Shown: positions 22,568 through 32,067 of the stretch, one piece after another
Numbering within the stretch: the stretch's first letter is position 1
Layout: each line of letters opens with the position of its first letter
Assembly: GCF_040779325.2 (NCBI RefSeq)
Contig: NZ_JBFONT020000002.1
Location: 62,001-126,000, forward strand
Reading direction: 5' to 3'
Length of the DNA stretch: 64,000 nt
DNA from: Aestuariibius violaceus
GTDB taxonomy: Bacteria; Pseudomonadota; Alphaproteobacteria; Rhodobacterales; Rhodobacteraceae
The notes under the pieces: model-generated
The model's database searches: none
What the model saw: only the letters and a program-made list of their open reading frames with translations
What the model was told of the DNA's origin: nothing
Position numbers and translations under genes: made by a program

Positions 22568-23907
22568 CAAAGCTTCTGGTGCGGCGGGCGCAGGTTGTCG
22601 TCACGATGGACGATGACGGGGCTGAGCACAGCGTTTGTGACATCCTGATCGAGGACGGATGGATCCGAGAGGTTGGGCCGGATCTGCTTACAGATGGTGC
22701 CGAAGTATTGGATGCGGCGGGCTGCGTTGTCACGCCTGGCCTCGTAAACACCCATCATCACCTGTTCCAGACGCTGACGCGGGCGGTGCCCATGGCGCAG
22801 GATACGGCGCTCTTCAGCTGGTTGCAGGCGCTCTATCCGATCTGGGCGCGGTTCGGGCCGGAGGAGATGCGGGTATCGGCCGCCGTCGGGTTGGCGGAGC
22901 TGGCCTTGTCTGGCTGCACGATGAGTTCGGATCACCTCTATCTCTTCCCGAACGGTGCGCGGCTGGATGATACGATTGACGGAGCCAAGCTGATCGGGCT
23001 GCGGTTTCATCCCACACGCGGATCGATGAGTATCGGGGAAAGCGGCGGCGGGCTGCCGCCCGATGGGCTGGTGGAGCGGGAAGAGGCGATCCTCGACGAT
23101 TGCATCCGGGTGATCGACCGCTACCACGATCCGGCGCCGGGGGCGACGCTGCGGGTGGGGGTCGCGCCCTGCTCGCCGTTTTCGGTGAGCCGGGAGTTGA
23201 TGCGGGATGCGGCTTTGCTCGCGCGGGACAAGAGCGTGCGGCTCCATACCCATCTGGCCGAAAACGCGGAGGATGTTCTCTATTCCGAAGAGATGTTCGG
23301 ATGCCGTCCCGGGCAATACGCGGAGGAGCTGGGCTGGACCGGCGCGGATGTCTGGCATGCCCATTGCGTCATGCTGGAAGAGCGGGAGATCCGGCTGTTC
23401 GCGCGCAGCAGGACCGGTGTGGCCCATTGTCCCTGTTCGAATTGCCGCTTGGGCTCCGGAATCGCGCCGGTGCGGGCGATGGTCGATGCGGGTGTCCCGG
23501 TGGGGCTGGGTGTTGACGGTTCGGCGAGCAATGATCAGGGCAACCTGATCGGTGAAGCGCGGCAGGCGATGCTGCTGCAGCGCGTCACGCGCGGGGCCGA
23601 GGCGATGAGCGCACGCGAGGCGCTGAGGTTGGCGACCCGCGGCGGGGCAGCGGTGCTGGGACGCGAGGAGTGCGGGCAGATTGCGCCCGGGTTCTGCGGT
23701 GATCTTGCGATCTGGGATGTCAGCGGTGTGGACAGCGCGGGGAGCTGGGATCCGGCGGCCTTGGTTCTGGCCGGGCCGCGCAAGGTGCGCGATCTGATCG
23801 TGCACGGTCGGCGGATCGTCGCGGAGGGGCAGTTGGTTTCCGCCGATTTGAGTGACCTCACACAGCAACTCCGCGCTCTCGCCTCAAAATTGTCTGAAAG
23901 CCTTTGA
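22564..23907 (+). CDS. 8-oxoguanine deaminase (amidohydrolase superfamily)
   Basis: A 447-residue metal-dependent deaminase. The HxH metal motif is in TPGLVNTHHHLFQTLTRAV. Other ligands are in RLHTHLAEN, WHAHCV and the aspartate of GLGVDGSASND. The LFSWLQALYPIW block is typical of the 8-oxoguanine deaminase group (EC 3.5.4.32) related to hydroxyatrazine hydrolases. The product would be uric acid from 8-oxoguanine, clearing an oxidised base. Translation starts at a GTG overlapping the hisN stop (GTGA). An atrazine-type chlorohydrolase is a less likely alternative. Confidence 0.85.
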   Translation: MTKLLVRRAQVVVTMDDDGAEHSVCDILIEDGWIREVGPDLLTDGAEVLDAAGCVVTPGLVNTHHHLFQTLTRAVPMAQDTALFSWLQALYPIWARFGPEEMRVSAAVGLAELALSGCTMSSDHLYLFPNGARLDDTIDGAKLIGLRFHPTRGSMSIGESGGGLPPDGLVEREEAILDDCIRVIDRYHDPAPGATLRVGVAPCSPFSVSRELMRDAALLARDKSVRLHTHLAENAEDVLYSEEMFGCRPGQYAEELGWTGADVWHAHCVMLEEREIRLFARSRTGVAHCPCSNCRLGSGIAPVRAMVDAGVPVGLGVDGSASNDQGNLIGEARQAMLLQRVTRGAEAMSAREALRLATRGGAAVLGREECGQIAPGFCGDLAIWDVSGVDSAGSWDPAALVLAGPRKVRDLIVHGRRIVAEGQLVSADLSDLTQQLRALASKLSESL

Positions 23908-23952
23908 TACACCAACGCATCTCTCGACCACTCCCGCGAGAACAGGTGCGAC

Positions 23953-24459
23953 ATGAAGAATTTGAGACACGTCATCGGTCTGGTGGCAGTTCTAGCGCTG
24001 GGTGCGTGTGCAACTGCAGGCGGTAATGCGGGCACGCGCAGTAGCATCGATCATGTAGACGTCACGGTGATCGAGCGAATTCAGCCCGCTTCGACCGGCG
24101 GATCTTTCGATCAGCGCTACAAGTCGTTCCGTGCGCAGCAGGGCCTGCCAAGTGTGCAGGCAGACAGCCGCCTGACACGGGCCGCGCGGCGGCATGCAGC
24201 GGATATGGCGCGGCGCGGGTTCTTCGGGCACCGCGGTTCGGACGGGACCAAGCCCAGCGATCGGGTCAAGGCGGCTGGGTTCCGGCCGTGCTATACGGCC
24301 GAGAATATCGGTCAGGGACCGTTCAACGAGGCGCAGATCTTTGATGCCTGGGTGCGGTCCTACGGGCATCGGGTGAATATGGTGCGCCGGGGCAATACCC
24401 GCTACGGCGTCGCCGAGGTTGGCGGCTATTGGGTCATGGTGATGGCGGAGCCCTGCTAG
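23953..24459 (+). CDS. CAP/SCP-domain lipoprotein (YkwD type)
   Basis: A 168-residue secreted protein. A signal peptide with an LGAC lipobox (residues ~16-19) is followed by a CAP domain. DSRLTRAARRHAADMARRGF, FGHRGSDGTKPSDRV, CYTAENIGQG and WVRSYGHRVNMV give the conserved His and Glu cavity residues. The final cysteine (AEPC) may pair with the one in PCYTAEN. The function of bacterial CAP proteins is unclear. Its end overlaps the convergent guanine deaminase gene by 4 bp. Confidence 0.87.
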   Translation: MKNLRHVIGLVAVLALGACATAGGNAGTRSSIDHVDVTVIERIQPASTGGSFDQRYKSFRAQQGLPSVQADSRLTRAARRHAADMARRGFFGHRGSDGTKPSDRVKAAGFRPCYTAENIGQGPFNEAQIFDAWVRSYGHRVNMVRRGNTRYGVAEVGGYWVMVMAEPC

Positions 24460-25742
24460 ACGGGCTTGCCGGACACCCAGACCGCGCGGATCGCGCGGTC
24501 GTCTCCCATCATGATTGTCGGGAAGAGTGCTTCCCAGAGGGTTTCGGCGCGGCTGCTGCGCTGAGCGATCGGAGGCGTCGAGGCGAGGTTGAGGATCGTA
24601 AGATCGGCCTCGCTTTTCGGCTCGAGGGTGCCGATCATGTCTTGCATGTGGAGCGTGCGGGCCGCGCCTTCGGTCGCCAGCCAGAGGAGCTGCGCGGGGT
24701 GAAGCGACGTGCCGCGCATTTGGGCAATCTCATAGGCTGCCGCCATTGTCCGCAGCATGGAGAAAGACGACCCGCCGCCGGTATCGGTGGCAAGCCCGAC
24801 CGGGATACCGCGAGCGATGAGACCTGGCAGGTCGAAGAGCCCCGACCCGATAAAGGTGTTCGAGGTGGGGCAGTGGGCGATGGCGGCACCGGTTTCTGCG
24901 ATGCGGGCGATCTCGCGCTCGGTCAGGTGGATGGCGTGACCGTAGATCGCGCGGGGGCCGAGGAGGCCAGCCTGTTCATAGGTGTCGAGATAGTCTTTGG
25001 CGTCGGGGAAGAGGTCTTTCACCCAAGCGACCTCGTCGGTCTGCTCGCTCAGGTGGGTTTGCATGAGGCAGTCGGGATGCTCGGCCCAGAGGGTGCCGAG
25101 GGCTTGGAGCTGCTCGAGCGTTGAGGTCGGAGAAAAACGCGGGGTGATCGCGTAGGTCGCGCGGCCTTGGCCGTGCCAGCGGGCGATCAGGGCCTTGCTG
25201 TCGTCATAAGCGCTTTGCGCCGTGTCACGCAGGCCGTCGGGCGCGTTGCGGTCCATGCAGGTCTTGCCGGCGATGATGCGCATGTGGCGATCGGCGGCGG
25301 CGGAGAAGATCGCCTCGACGCTTTCGGGATGGATCGTACAATAGCTCGTCAGCGACGTGGTGCCGTGGGCGAGAGTGAGGTCGAGTGTGCGTTCCGCGAT
25401 CTGCTTTGCATAGGCCGGGTCAGAAAAGCGCATCTCTTCTGGGAAGGTGTAGGTGTTCAGCCAGTCGATCAGGCGTTTTCCCCAGCTCGCGATGATGCCG
25501 GTCTGGGGGTAGTGCATGTGAGTGTCGATGAAACCGGGCAGGATCAGCGCGTCGCCGTAGTCGATGATCTCTGCTTCCGGATGGGCCGTCCGGAGTGCAT
25601 CGGCCTCGCCGGTGTCCACGATCAGGCCACCGTCGATAAGCACGCCGCCGCGGCTGCTGTGGCGAGTGGCCTCGTCGGGCCAAGCGTTAAAGGGATTGGC
25701 CGTAAAGGCGAGCGTCTGGCCGAGGAGGAGCGTTCTGGTCAT
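24456..25742 (-). CDS. guaD: Guanine deaminase
   Basis: A 428-residue amidohydrolase converting guanine to xanthine and ammonia. The motif PGFIDTHMHYPQTGIIASWG is characteristic of guanine deaminases, with the remaining metal ligands in LMQTHLSEQTDEVAW, IYGHAIHL and GLATDTGGG. The ATG at 25742 is used; an in-frame GTG nine bases upstream is possible. It is convergent with the 8-oxoguanine deaminase side, so the two purine deaminases are not co-transcribed but lie within 3.2 kb. No xanthine dehydrogenase gene is visible. Confidence 0.94.
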   Translation of the reverse strand: MTRTLLLGQTLAFTANPFNAWPDEATRHSSRGGVLIDGGLIVDTGEADALRTAHPEAEIIDYGDALILPGFIDTHMHYPQTGIIASWGKRLIDWLNTYTFPEEMRFSDPAYAKQIAERTLDLTLAHGTTSLTSYCTIHPESVEAIFSAAADRHMRIIAGKTCMDRNAPDGLRDTAQSAYDDSKALIARWHGQGRATYAITPRFSPTSTLEQLQALGTLWAEHPDCLMQTHLSEQTDEVAWVKDLFPDAKDYLDTYEQAGLLGPRAIYGHAIHLTEREIARIAETGAAIAHCPTSNTFIGSGLFDLPGLIARGIPVGLATDTGGGSSFSMLRTMAAAYEIAQMRGTSLHPAQLLWLATEGAARTLHMQDMIGTLEPKSEADLTILNLASTPPIAQRSSRAETLWEALFPTIMMGDDRAIRAVWVSGKPV

Positions 25743-25843
25743 CGCGCCCACCCTAGGGGCGGGGGCAGCGGAGGTAAATCATCCGGCTTGCCGCTGGGAA
25801 ACGCGGCCTTATGGTGCGCCTCGCGCGAGCATGGAGGCCCGGC

Positions 25844-27226
25844 ATGGCGGATGAGACGGTCGAGATAGAGCTGCCGGATGAAGACAGTTACGCGCTGGCC
25901 GCCAAGAAGGTTCAGTCGATCCTGATCGCAGTCGAAGAGGGTAACAGCGCGGGCCTGAAGGAGCTGCTGGAGCCGCTGCACCCTGCGGATATTGCCGACC
26001 TTCTGGAACAGATCGACGAGCGTCAGCGGAACGACCTGATCGCAGTGGCCGGAGACGGTATCGCCGGCGAGGTCCTGTCGGAGCTTGAGGAGAGCCTGCG
26101 GGAGGATGTGATCGGCCAGCTCACGCCCGAGGCGCTGGCCTCGGCCGTACAGGAGCTAAGAAGTGACGACGTCGTCGACCTGGTCGAAGACCTGGAGGAA
26201 GAGCAGCAAGAAGCAGTCCTTGATGCACTTGAGCCTCTTGATCGGCACGCGGTCGAGCAGGCGCTGACCTGGCCGGAGGAAAGCGCCGGGCGGCTCATGC
26301 AGGTCGAGACGGTGCGCGCTCCGGAACACTGGACGGTGGGCGAGACCATCGACTATCTGCGCGGAGAAGAGGATCTGCCTGATCAGTTCTATCATGTGAT
26401 CCTTGTGGATCCGCGGATGAAGCCTGTCGGTTACGTCACTCTTGGGCGGCTTCTCGGGTCGCGGCGCGAGGTGCCGCTGAAGGACATCACCGAAGACAGT
26501 TTTCGGATCATTCCCGCGCTGCAGGACGAGGGCGAGGTCGCTTATGCGTTCAACCAGTATCATCTGATCTCGGCCCCCGTGGTGGATGAAGAGGGGCGGC
26601 TCGTCGGGACGATCACGATCGACGACGCGATGGCGGTGCTCGACGAAGAGCATGAGGAAGACATCCTGCGCCTTGCCGGGGTGGGCGAAGGGTCGCTGAG
26701 CGACCGGGTTTTCAACACGACCAAGCAGAGGCTGCCGTGGTTGGCGGTGAATCTCGCGACCTCGATCCTGGCCAGCCTTGTGATCGCGCTGTTCGAAGAT
26801 GCGTTGCAGCAGATCGTGGCGCTGGCGGTGCTGATGCCGATCGTCGCCTCGATGGGGGGCAATGCGGGCACGCAATCCTTGACGGTCGCGGTGCGGGCGA
26901 TTGCGACGAAGGATTTGACCGGTTCGAATGTCTGGCGGGTGATCCGCAAGGAGATGATCGTCGGCCTGATCAACGGCGTGTTCTTTGCCGTGACGATGGG
27001 TGTGATCGGGGTGATATGGTTCGGGACGCCGATCCTGGGTGTGGTGATCGCTCTGGCGATGGTCATCAATCTGGTCGTGGCGGGGCTCGCCGGGACGGTG
27101 ATCCCGGTGGTGCTGGAGAAGCTGGGCATCGACCCTGCGTTGGCCTCGGGTGCGTTCGTGACGACGGTGACCGATGTGGTTGGCTTCTTCGCTTTCCTGG
27201 GGCTCGCTGTGGTTCTGATGCTTTGA
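25844..27226 (+). CDS. mgtE: Magnesium transporter MgtE
   Basis: A 460-residue MgtE channel. The order is an acidic N-terminal superhelical domain (DIADLLEQIDERQRNDLI), two CBS domains near residues 135-260 (YVTLGRLLGS; HLISAPVVDEEGRLVGTITI), then five membrane helices. These include LMPIVASMGGNAGTQSLTVA and the pore-lining AGLAGTVIPVVL. The N and CBS domains close the channel at high internal Mg2+. The frame is open from 25811, but the ATG at 25844 has GGAGG upstream. It overlaps the following gene by TGATG. Confidence 0.96.
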   Translation: MADETVEIELPDEDSYALAAKKVQSILIAVEEGNSAGLKELLEPLHPADIADLLEQIDERQRNDLIAVAGDGIAGEVLSELEESLREDVIGQLTPEALASAVQELRSDDVVDLVEDLEEEQQEAVLDALEPLDRHAVEQALTWPEESAGRLMQVETVRAPEHWTVGETIDYLRGEEDLPDQFYHVILVDPRMKPVGYVTLGRLLGSRREVPLKDITEDSFRIIPALQDEGEVAYAFNQYHLISAPVVDEEGRLVGTITIDDAMAVLDEEHEEDILRLAGVGEGSLSDRVFNTTKQRLPWLAVNLATSILASLVIALFEDALQQIVALAVLMPIVASMGGNAGTQSLTVAVRAIATKDLTGSNVWRVIRKEMIVGLINGVFFAVTMGVIGVIWFGTPILGVVIALAMVINLVVAGLAGTVIPVVLEKLGIDPALASGAFVTTVTDVVGFFAFLGLAVVLML

Positions 27227-27774
27227 TGGACAAGGCGGTGCTGAGGAAAGAGGCCCTTGCCCGGCGGGCAGAGGCGCATGCGGCGGCGGGACCGGCTGCA
27301 TCGGGGCGCCTGTCTGAGGTGCTGGCGGGGCATCGGGGCGTGCCGCTGGCAGGGTATTTGCCGGTCCGCAGCGAGATCGATCCCTTGCCTGTGATGGCCG
27401 AAGCCTCTGCCTGGGGGGCGGTCGGCGTCCCGGTTGTGGTTGAGACGGCGCATCCGTTGACGTTTTGGCACTGGACGCTGGAGACGCCTCTTGTGCAGGG
27501 GGCGTATGGTATCCCGCAGCCTGAGGCAGACGCGCCGATGGTCCCGGAGATCCTGATCGTGCCGCTTGTCGCGTTCGATCAGACCGGGCGGCGGCTGGGT
27601 TATGGGGGCGGGTTCTACGACAGGACACTGGCGGCGTTGCGGGGGCATCGGGCGATTCTGGCCATCGGATTTGCGTATGGTGCACAGGAGCTGCCGGAGT
27701 TGCCGGAAGAGCCGACCGATGCGCGGCTGGATCTTATCGTGACCGATCGTGAGGTCATCGAGCCGTCGCGGTGA
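27226..27774 (+). CDS. 5-formyltetrahydrofolate cyclo-ligase
   Basis: A 182-residue enzyme that converts 5-formyl-THF to 5,10-methenyl-THF with ATP. KAVLRKEALARRAEAH near the N-terminus supplies the phosphate-binding basic residues. LIVPLVAFDQTGRRLGYGGG followed by FYDRTLA is the conserved ATP/Mg motif, and LIVTDREVIEP is the usual C-terminus. It starts at the ATG at 27226, sharing one base with the mgtE stop, so it is coupled to mgtE. The upstream part of the same frame lies inside mgtE and is not part of the gene. Confidence 0.93.
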   Translation: MDKAVLRKEALARRAEAHAAAGPAASGRLSEVLAGHRGVPLAGYLPVRSEIDPLPVMAEASAWGAVGVPVVVETAHPLTFWHWTLETPLVQGAYGIPQPEADAPMVPEILIVPLVAFDQTGRRLGYGGGFYDRTLAALRGHRAILAIGFAYGAQELPELPEEPTDARLDLIVTDREVIEPSR

Positions 27775-27822
27775 GAGCCTTGCCCTCTTGCGTGGGCCGT
27801 CGAACGGGCCTAGCAGCGGACG

Positions 27823-28632
27823 ATGCGTATTCTGTTTCTTGGCGATGTGATGGGCCGCGGCGGGCGGGCTGCGGTGGTGGAACGTCTGCCGGGGCTACGG
27901 GAGCGGCTGAAGCTCGATTTTGTTGTCGTCAATGCCGAGAACGCGACAAGTGGTGCGGGGCTGAATGCGGATCACGCGAAGGCGCTGCTGGAGGCGGGCG
28001 CGGATTGCCTGACCCTGGGCGATCACGCTTTCGATCAGCGTGAGATGTTGAGCTTCATCGAAGGCGAGCCGCGGATCATCCGGCCGTTGAATTATGCCAA
28101 ATCGGCGCCGGGACGTGGGGCGCGGCTTTACGAGGTGAAAGGCCGTAAGATCCTCGTGGCGCAGGTGCTTGGGCAAGTCTTCATGAAGCGGGCGTTTGAC
28201 GATCCGTTCTCGGCCGTCGACGCAACATTGCGCGCGCATCCTCTGGGTGGGCAAGCGCAGGCGGTGCTGCTGGATGTCCATTGCGAGGCCACGTCCGAGA
28301 AGATGGCGATGGGTCATTTCTGCGACGGGCGGGCGAGTGTCGTCGTCGGCACCCATACCCATGTGCCGACGGCTGATGCGATGATCCTGCCGGGCGGGAC
28401 GGCTTATCAGACTGATGCCGGGATGTGCGGCGACTATCATTCGGTGATCGGTATGGATCCGGCAGAGCCGATGCGGCGTTTCGTGACAGGTATGGGCAAG
28501 GGGCGGTTCACGCCTGCGCTGGGCGAGGCGACGTTGTCGGGCCTTTTCGTTGCGACTGACGATCGGACCGGCAAGGCCGTAGAGGTTGCGATGGTGCGCG
28601 ACGGTGGGCGGCTGGCAGCGGCGGGTCCGTAA
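27823..28632 (+). CDS. YmdB-like metallophosphoesterase (TIGR00282 family)
   Basis: A 269-residue binuclear metal phosphodiesterase. Ligands are visible in MRILFLGDVMGRGGR (Asp), VVNAENATSG (Asn/Glu), LGDHAFDQ, LLDVHCEATSEK and GTHTHVPTADAMILPGGTAY split over residues ~180-200. Characterised Bacillus YmdB hydrolyses 2',3'-cAMP and affects biofilm and RNA turnover. The gene follows the folate cyclo-ligase by 48 bp and likely belongs to the same transcript as mgtE and the ligase. Confidence 0.92.
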   Translation: MRILFLGDVMGRGGRAAVVERLPGLRERLKLDFVVVNAENATSGAGLNADHAKALLEAGADCLTLGDHAFDQREMLSFIEGEPRIIRPLNYAKSAPGRGARLYEVKGRKILVAQVLGQVFMKRAFDDPFSAVDATLRAHPLGGQAQAVLLDVHCEATSEKMAMGHFCDGRASVVVGTHTHVPTADAMILPGGTAYQTDAGMCGDYHSVIGMDPAEPMRRFVTGMGKGRFTPALGEATLSGLFVATDDRTGKAVEVAMVRDGGRLAAAGP

Positions 28633-28702
28633 TGATCACTGGACCTTTCAGGCGCTAGGGCGCAAATCTGTGCGCCAGCGCTGGCGGTAACCGGCGCATC
28701 GA

Positions 28703-30499
28703 GTGGCGGGAGTGAATTTGACCGGGATCTTCGAGTTCACCGAGATGCAGGCTGCGTTTTTGTCGCTAGGCGTCGTGGCGGTGATGTTCATCCTTTTTTT
28801 ACGGGAGACGTTCCCGACGGAAGTGACCGCGCTGGCGGGCGTTTCGTTGCTGCTGATCCTCGGCATCCTGCCATACGAGGCAGCGCTCGACGTCATGTCG
28901 AACCCGGCCCCTTGGACGATCGCGGCGATGTTCATCATCATGGGGGCGCTGGTCCGGACGGGGGCACTGCACTCGCTTACGACGCTGTCGGACAGGTTTG
29001 GGAAGACGCATCCGGCTCTTGCTGTCGCGGGGTTGCTGGCGTTCGTCGTGCTCGCCTCGGCCATCATGAACAACACACCGGTCGTCGTCGTGATGATCCC
29101 GGTTTTTGTGCAATTGGCGCGGACGCTTGGCCGGTCGGCTTCGAAACTGCTGATCCCTCTGAGCTACGCCGCGATCATGGGGGGCACGCTGACGCTGCTG
29201 GGCACGTCGACCAATCTGCTGGTCGATGGTGTGGCACGGTCGCGCGGGCTGGAGCCGTTTACCATCTTCGAGATTACGCCGCTTGGGATAATCGTGGTGC
29301 TTTGGGGGATGCTCTACCTGCGGTTCGTGGCGCCCTTACTGCTGCCAGACCGAAGCAGCATGGCGACGATGCTGTCCGATCGATCCAAAATGCGGTTCTT
29401 CACGGAGGTTGTAATCCCGCCGGAAAGCAACCTGATCGGGCGGGAGGTTACAGGGGTTCAGCTGTTCAAGCGCGAGGGCGTGCGTTTGATCGATGTGGTG
29501 CGCGGGGATGCGTCATTGCGGCGGAACCTTGAAGGAGTCGAGCTGCGGGTTGGTGACCGGATCGTGCTGCGCACGCAGATGACCGAGCTTTTGTCGCTGC
29601 AGCGGAACAAGGAGCTCAAGCGCGTTGATCAGCTGTCTTCGGTCGAGACCTCGACTGTTGAAGTGCTGATCACCCCGGGCTGCCGGATGGTCGGGCGCCG
29701 GCTGGGTGAGATGCGGCTGCGGCGCCGGTATGGGGTCTATACGCTCGCCGTACATCGGCGGAACCAGAATATTGGGCGGCAGCTGGATGAGCTGACCGTG
29801 CGGGTCGGCGATACGTTGCTGTTGGAGGGGGCGCCGGAGGATATTCAGCGGCTCGCGGCGGATATGGATCTGGTCGATGTGACCCAACCGTCTGAGCGGG
29901 CGTTTCGTCGGTCGCACGCACCGATCGCGGTTGGAGCGCTGCTGGGGATCGTGGTGCTGGCGGCGTTGGGCGTTGCCCCGATTCTGCTGCTGGCCATCCT
30001 TGCAGTGGCGCTTGTTTTGGTGACCCGATGCATCGATGCGGAGGAGGCGTTCGGCTATATCGACGGGCAGCTGCTGGCGCTGATCTTCGCGATGCTCGCG
30101 GTGGGGGCGGCGCTTGATGCGTCGGGGGGCGTCACGTTGATTGCAGAGACCTTGGCACCGCTCATCACCGGGCTGCCGCCTTTCGCGATTATCCTAACGG
30201 TCTATCTGCTGTCGAACATCCTGACGGAAGTTGTGTCGAACAATGCGGTCGCTGTTGTGATGACGCCGATCGCCATCGGGCTGGCTGCCGTTATCGGGGT
30301 AGATCCCCGGCCCTTGCTGGTGGCGGTCATGTTCGCCTCATCAGCGAGCTTTGCGACGCCGATTGGATACCAGACCAACACGATGGTCTACGGACCGGGC
30401 GGCTATCGCTTCATCGACTTTGTGAAGGTCGGATTGCCGCTGAACCTGAGCCTTGCCATCATCGTGTCGCTCGTGGTGCCGTTCATCTGGCCGCTTTGA
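28703..30499 (+). CDS. SLC13-family permease with two TrkA-C domains
   Basis: A 598-residue membrane protein. Two halves of an anion-permease fold (AAFLSLGVVAVMFILFLRET; MNNTPVVVVMIPVFVQLART; GGTLTLLGTSTNLLVDGVAR; ILTEVVSNNAVAVVMTPIAI) flank a cytosolic insert of about 190 residues. The insert holds two RCK_C (TrkA-C) modules (VIPPESNLIGREV; VLITPGCRMVGRRL). The SNN and STN substrate/sodium motifs are present. Family members carry sulfate, dicarboxylates or other anions with sodium. The start is uncertain: GTG 28703, GTG 28712 and TTG 28718 are all in frame, and GGGAG at 28708-28712 fits the TTG best. Confidence 0.9.
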   Translation: MAGVNLTGIFEFTEMQAAFLSLGVVAVMFILFLRETFPTEVTALAGVSLLLILGILPYEAALDVMSNPAPWTIAAMFIIMGALVRTGALHSLTTLSDRFGKTHPALAVAGLLAFVVLASAIMNNTPVVVVMIPVFVQLARTLGRSASKLLIPLSYAAIMGGTLTLLGTSTNLLVDGVARSRGLEPFTIFEITPLGIIVVLWGMLYLRFVAPLLLPDRSSMATMLSDRSKMRFFTEVVIPPESNLIGREVTGVQLFKREGVRLIDVVRGDASLRRNLEGVELRVGDRIVLRTQMTELLSLQRNKELKRVDQLSSVETSTVEVLITPGCRMVGRRLGEMRLRRRYGVYTLAVHRRNQNIGRQLDELTVRVGDTLLLEGAPEDIQRLAADMDLVDVTQPSERAFRRSHAPIAVGALLGIVVLAALGVAPILLLAILAVALVLVTRCIDAEEAFGYIDGQLLALIFAMLAVGAALDASGGVTLIAETLAPLITGLPPFAIILTVYLLSNILTEVVSNNAVAVVMTPIAIGLAAVIGVDPRPLLVAVMFASSASFATPIGYQTNTMVYGPGGYRFIDFVKVGLPLNLSLAIIVSLVVPFIWPL

Positions 30500-30574
30500 G
30501 GGGCAGGGATTGCCCTTGGCCAAGGGGCTGGCCTATAGACGGGTCTTGTTCACGACAGTCAAAGAGAGAGACCC

Positions 30575-31315
30575 ATGGCCGGCCATTCCAAATGGGCGAA
30601 TATCCAGCACCGCAAGGGCCGTCAGGATGCGGCGCGGTCGAAGCTGTTCTCCAAACTCGCCAAGGAGATCACCGTCGCGGCCAAGATGGGCGATCCAGAT
30701 CCTGACAAGAACCCGCGGTTGCGGCTGGCCGTGAAGGAAGCCAAGTCGCAATCGGTCCCGAAGGATGTGATCGAGCGGGCTATCAAGAAATCTCAGGGCG
30801 GGGATTCCGAGAACTACGAAGAGATCCGGTATGAGGGTTACGGCCCCGGTGGGGTTGCGGTGATCGTGGAGGCGATGACGGATAATCGGAACCGGACAGC
30901 GTCGACCGTGCGGTCGACCTTCGGCAAGAACGGCGGGAATCTCGGCGAGACGGGATCGGTCGGATTCATGTTCGAGCGGAAAGGGCAGGTCGTCTATCCG
31001 GCGGATGCGGGCGATGCGGATACCGTGATGATGGCCGCCATCGAAGCGGGGGCCGAAGATGTCGAAAGCTCTGAGGAGGGGCACATCATCTGGTGCGCCG
31101 ATACGGATCTGAACGACGTTTCGAACGCCCTGGAGGCGGAGTTGGGCGAGAGCGAGACGACCAAGCTCGTCTGGCAGCCCACCACGACGACCGAGCTGGA
31201 TCTTGACGGGATGCAAAAGCTGATGAAGCTGGTCGAGGCGCTGGAAGACGATGACGATATCCAGAACGTGACGACCAACTTTGAAGCGTCCGACGAGGTG
31301 CTGGCCCAGCTTTGA
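30575..31315 (+). CDS. YebC/PmpR-family (TACO1-like) protein
   Basis: A 246-residue protein of the YebC family. MAGHSKWANIQHRKGRQDAA is the invariant N-terminus, followed by KNPRLRLAVKEAKSQSVPKD and YEGYGPGGVAVIVEAMTDN. Members were described as transcriptional regulators (PmpR), and the human homologue TACO1 as a translation factor. Recent work links YebC proteins to ribosomes stalled at polyproline. AGAGAGA precedes the ATG. Full length. Confidence 0.96.
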   Translation: MAGHSKWANIQHRKGRQDAARSKLFSKLAKEITVAAKMGDPDPDKNPRLRLAVKEAKSQSVPKDVIERAIKKSQGGDSENYEEIRYEGYGPGGVAVIVEAMTDNRNRTASTVRSTFGKNGGNLGETGSVGFMFERKGQVVYPADAGDADTVMMAAIEAGAEDVESSEEGHIIWCADTDLNDVSNALEAELGESETTKLVWQPTTTTELDLDGMQKLMKLVEALEDDDDIQNVTTNFEASDEVLAQL

Positions 31316-31355
31316 TCGGGCGGAACTGCGGCTGATCCGGGCGCGTTGCGTCCCC

Positions 31356-32030
31356 ATGACGGATATCACCGCCAATGCTGGGCAAGGCAAAGAAGGTCAG
31401 GCCGACGCGCCCGTGACGGCGCAGGAGCGTCCTGACCTTCTGATCGGACTTGGACTTATCGCCATCGGCGGCTGTCTGATCTTCACGCTCAGCATCCTCA
31501 TCGCCGATTTCGTCGTGCCGCATCACGATTGGGTGGCGGATACGATCAGCGACCTTGGCGCGGGTGAACTGGAGTGGATCGTCGATATCGGGATCTATTC
31601 CTTCTCTGCAGCCCTTTTGGCCTGCGCGACCGGTGCGGCGCATGTTCATCTGGGGCGGCATGGATGGACCTTTGGGATCTATGGGCTGATCGTCACCGCC
31701 TTGGTCGTCTTCCTGATCGGCGCCCGCAATGAATATGGCGACCAAGATCAGGACGGGGCGGTGATCCACATCTACCTGGTCTACGCGCTTGGAGGTCTCT
31801 TTGCGGCGATCCCCTGGGCGATGTCGGCAGGCGCGCGACGTGCTGGCGAGGGATATGGGCGGGCCTGCCTCTGGGCATCGTGGCTTTGGATCGTGTCCGC
31901 TCCGGTCTTCTTCATGCTGCCGACATCCATCGACGGCATTTACGAAAGGTATCTTGGACTTCTCACCTTTGTCTATGTCTGCGCGCTCGGCCTGCTTTTC
32001 ATCCGGCGGGGTCTGGCGAAGCGCGGCTAG
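31356..32030 (+). CDS. DUF998 membrane protein
   Basis: A 224-residue protein with about six membrane helices after a 25-residue hydrophilic N-terminus. LIGLGLIAIGGCLIFTLSIL, HHDWVADTISDLGAGELEW and a terminal FVYVCALGLLFIRRG fit the DUF998 family. The D(T)ISDLG motif between helices 1 and 2 is its hallmark. The function is unknown. The ATG at 31356 lies 38 bp after the yebC stop; the longer frame to 31281 overlaps yebC. Confidence 0.8.
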   Translation: MTDITANAGQGKEGQADAPVTAQERPDLLIGLGLIAIGGCLIFTLSILIADFVVPHHDWVADTISDLGAGELEWIVDIGIYSFSAALLACATGAAHVHLGRHGWTFGIYGLIVTALVVFLIGARNEYGDQDQDGAVIHIYLVYALGGLFAAIPWAMSAGARRAGEGYGRACLWASWLWIVSAPVFFMLPTSIDGIYERYLGLLTFVYVCALGLLFIRRGLAKRG

Positions 32031-32067
32031 GCTTGCGGTCACCGCCCCTCTCTGCCACGCCGCATTC

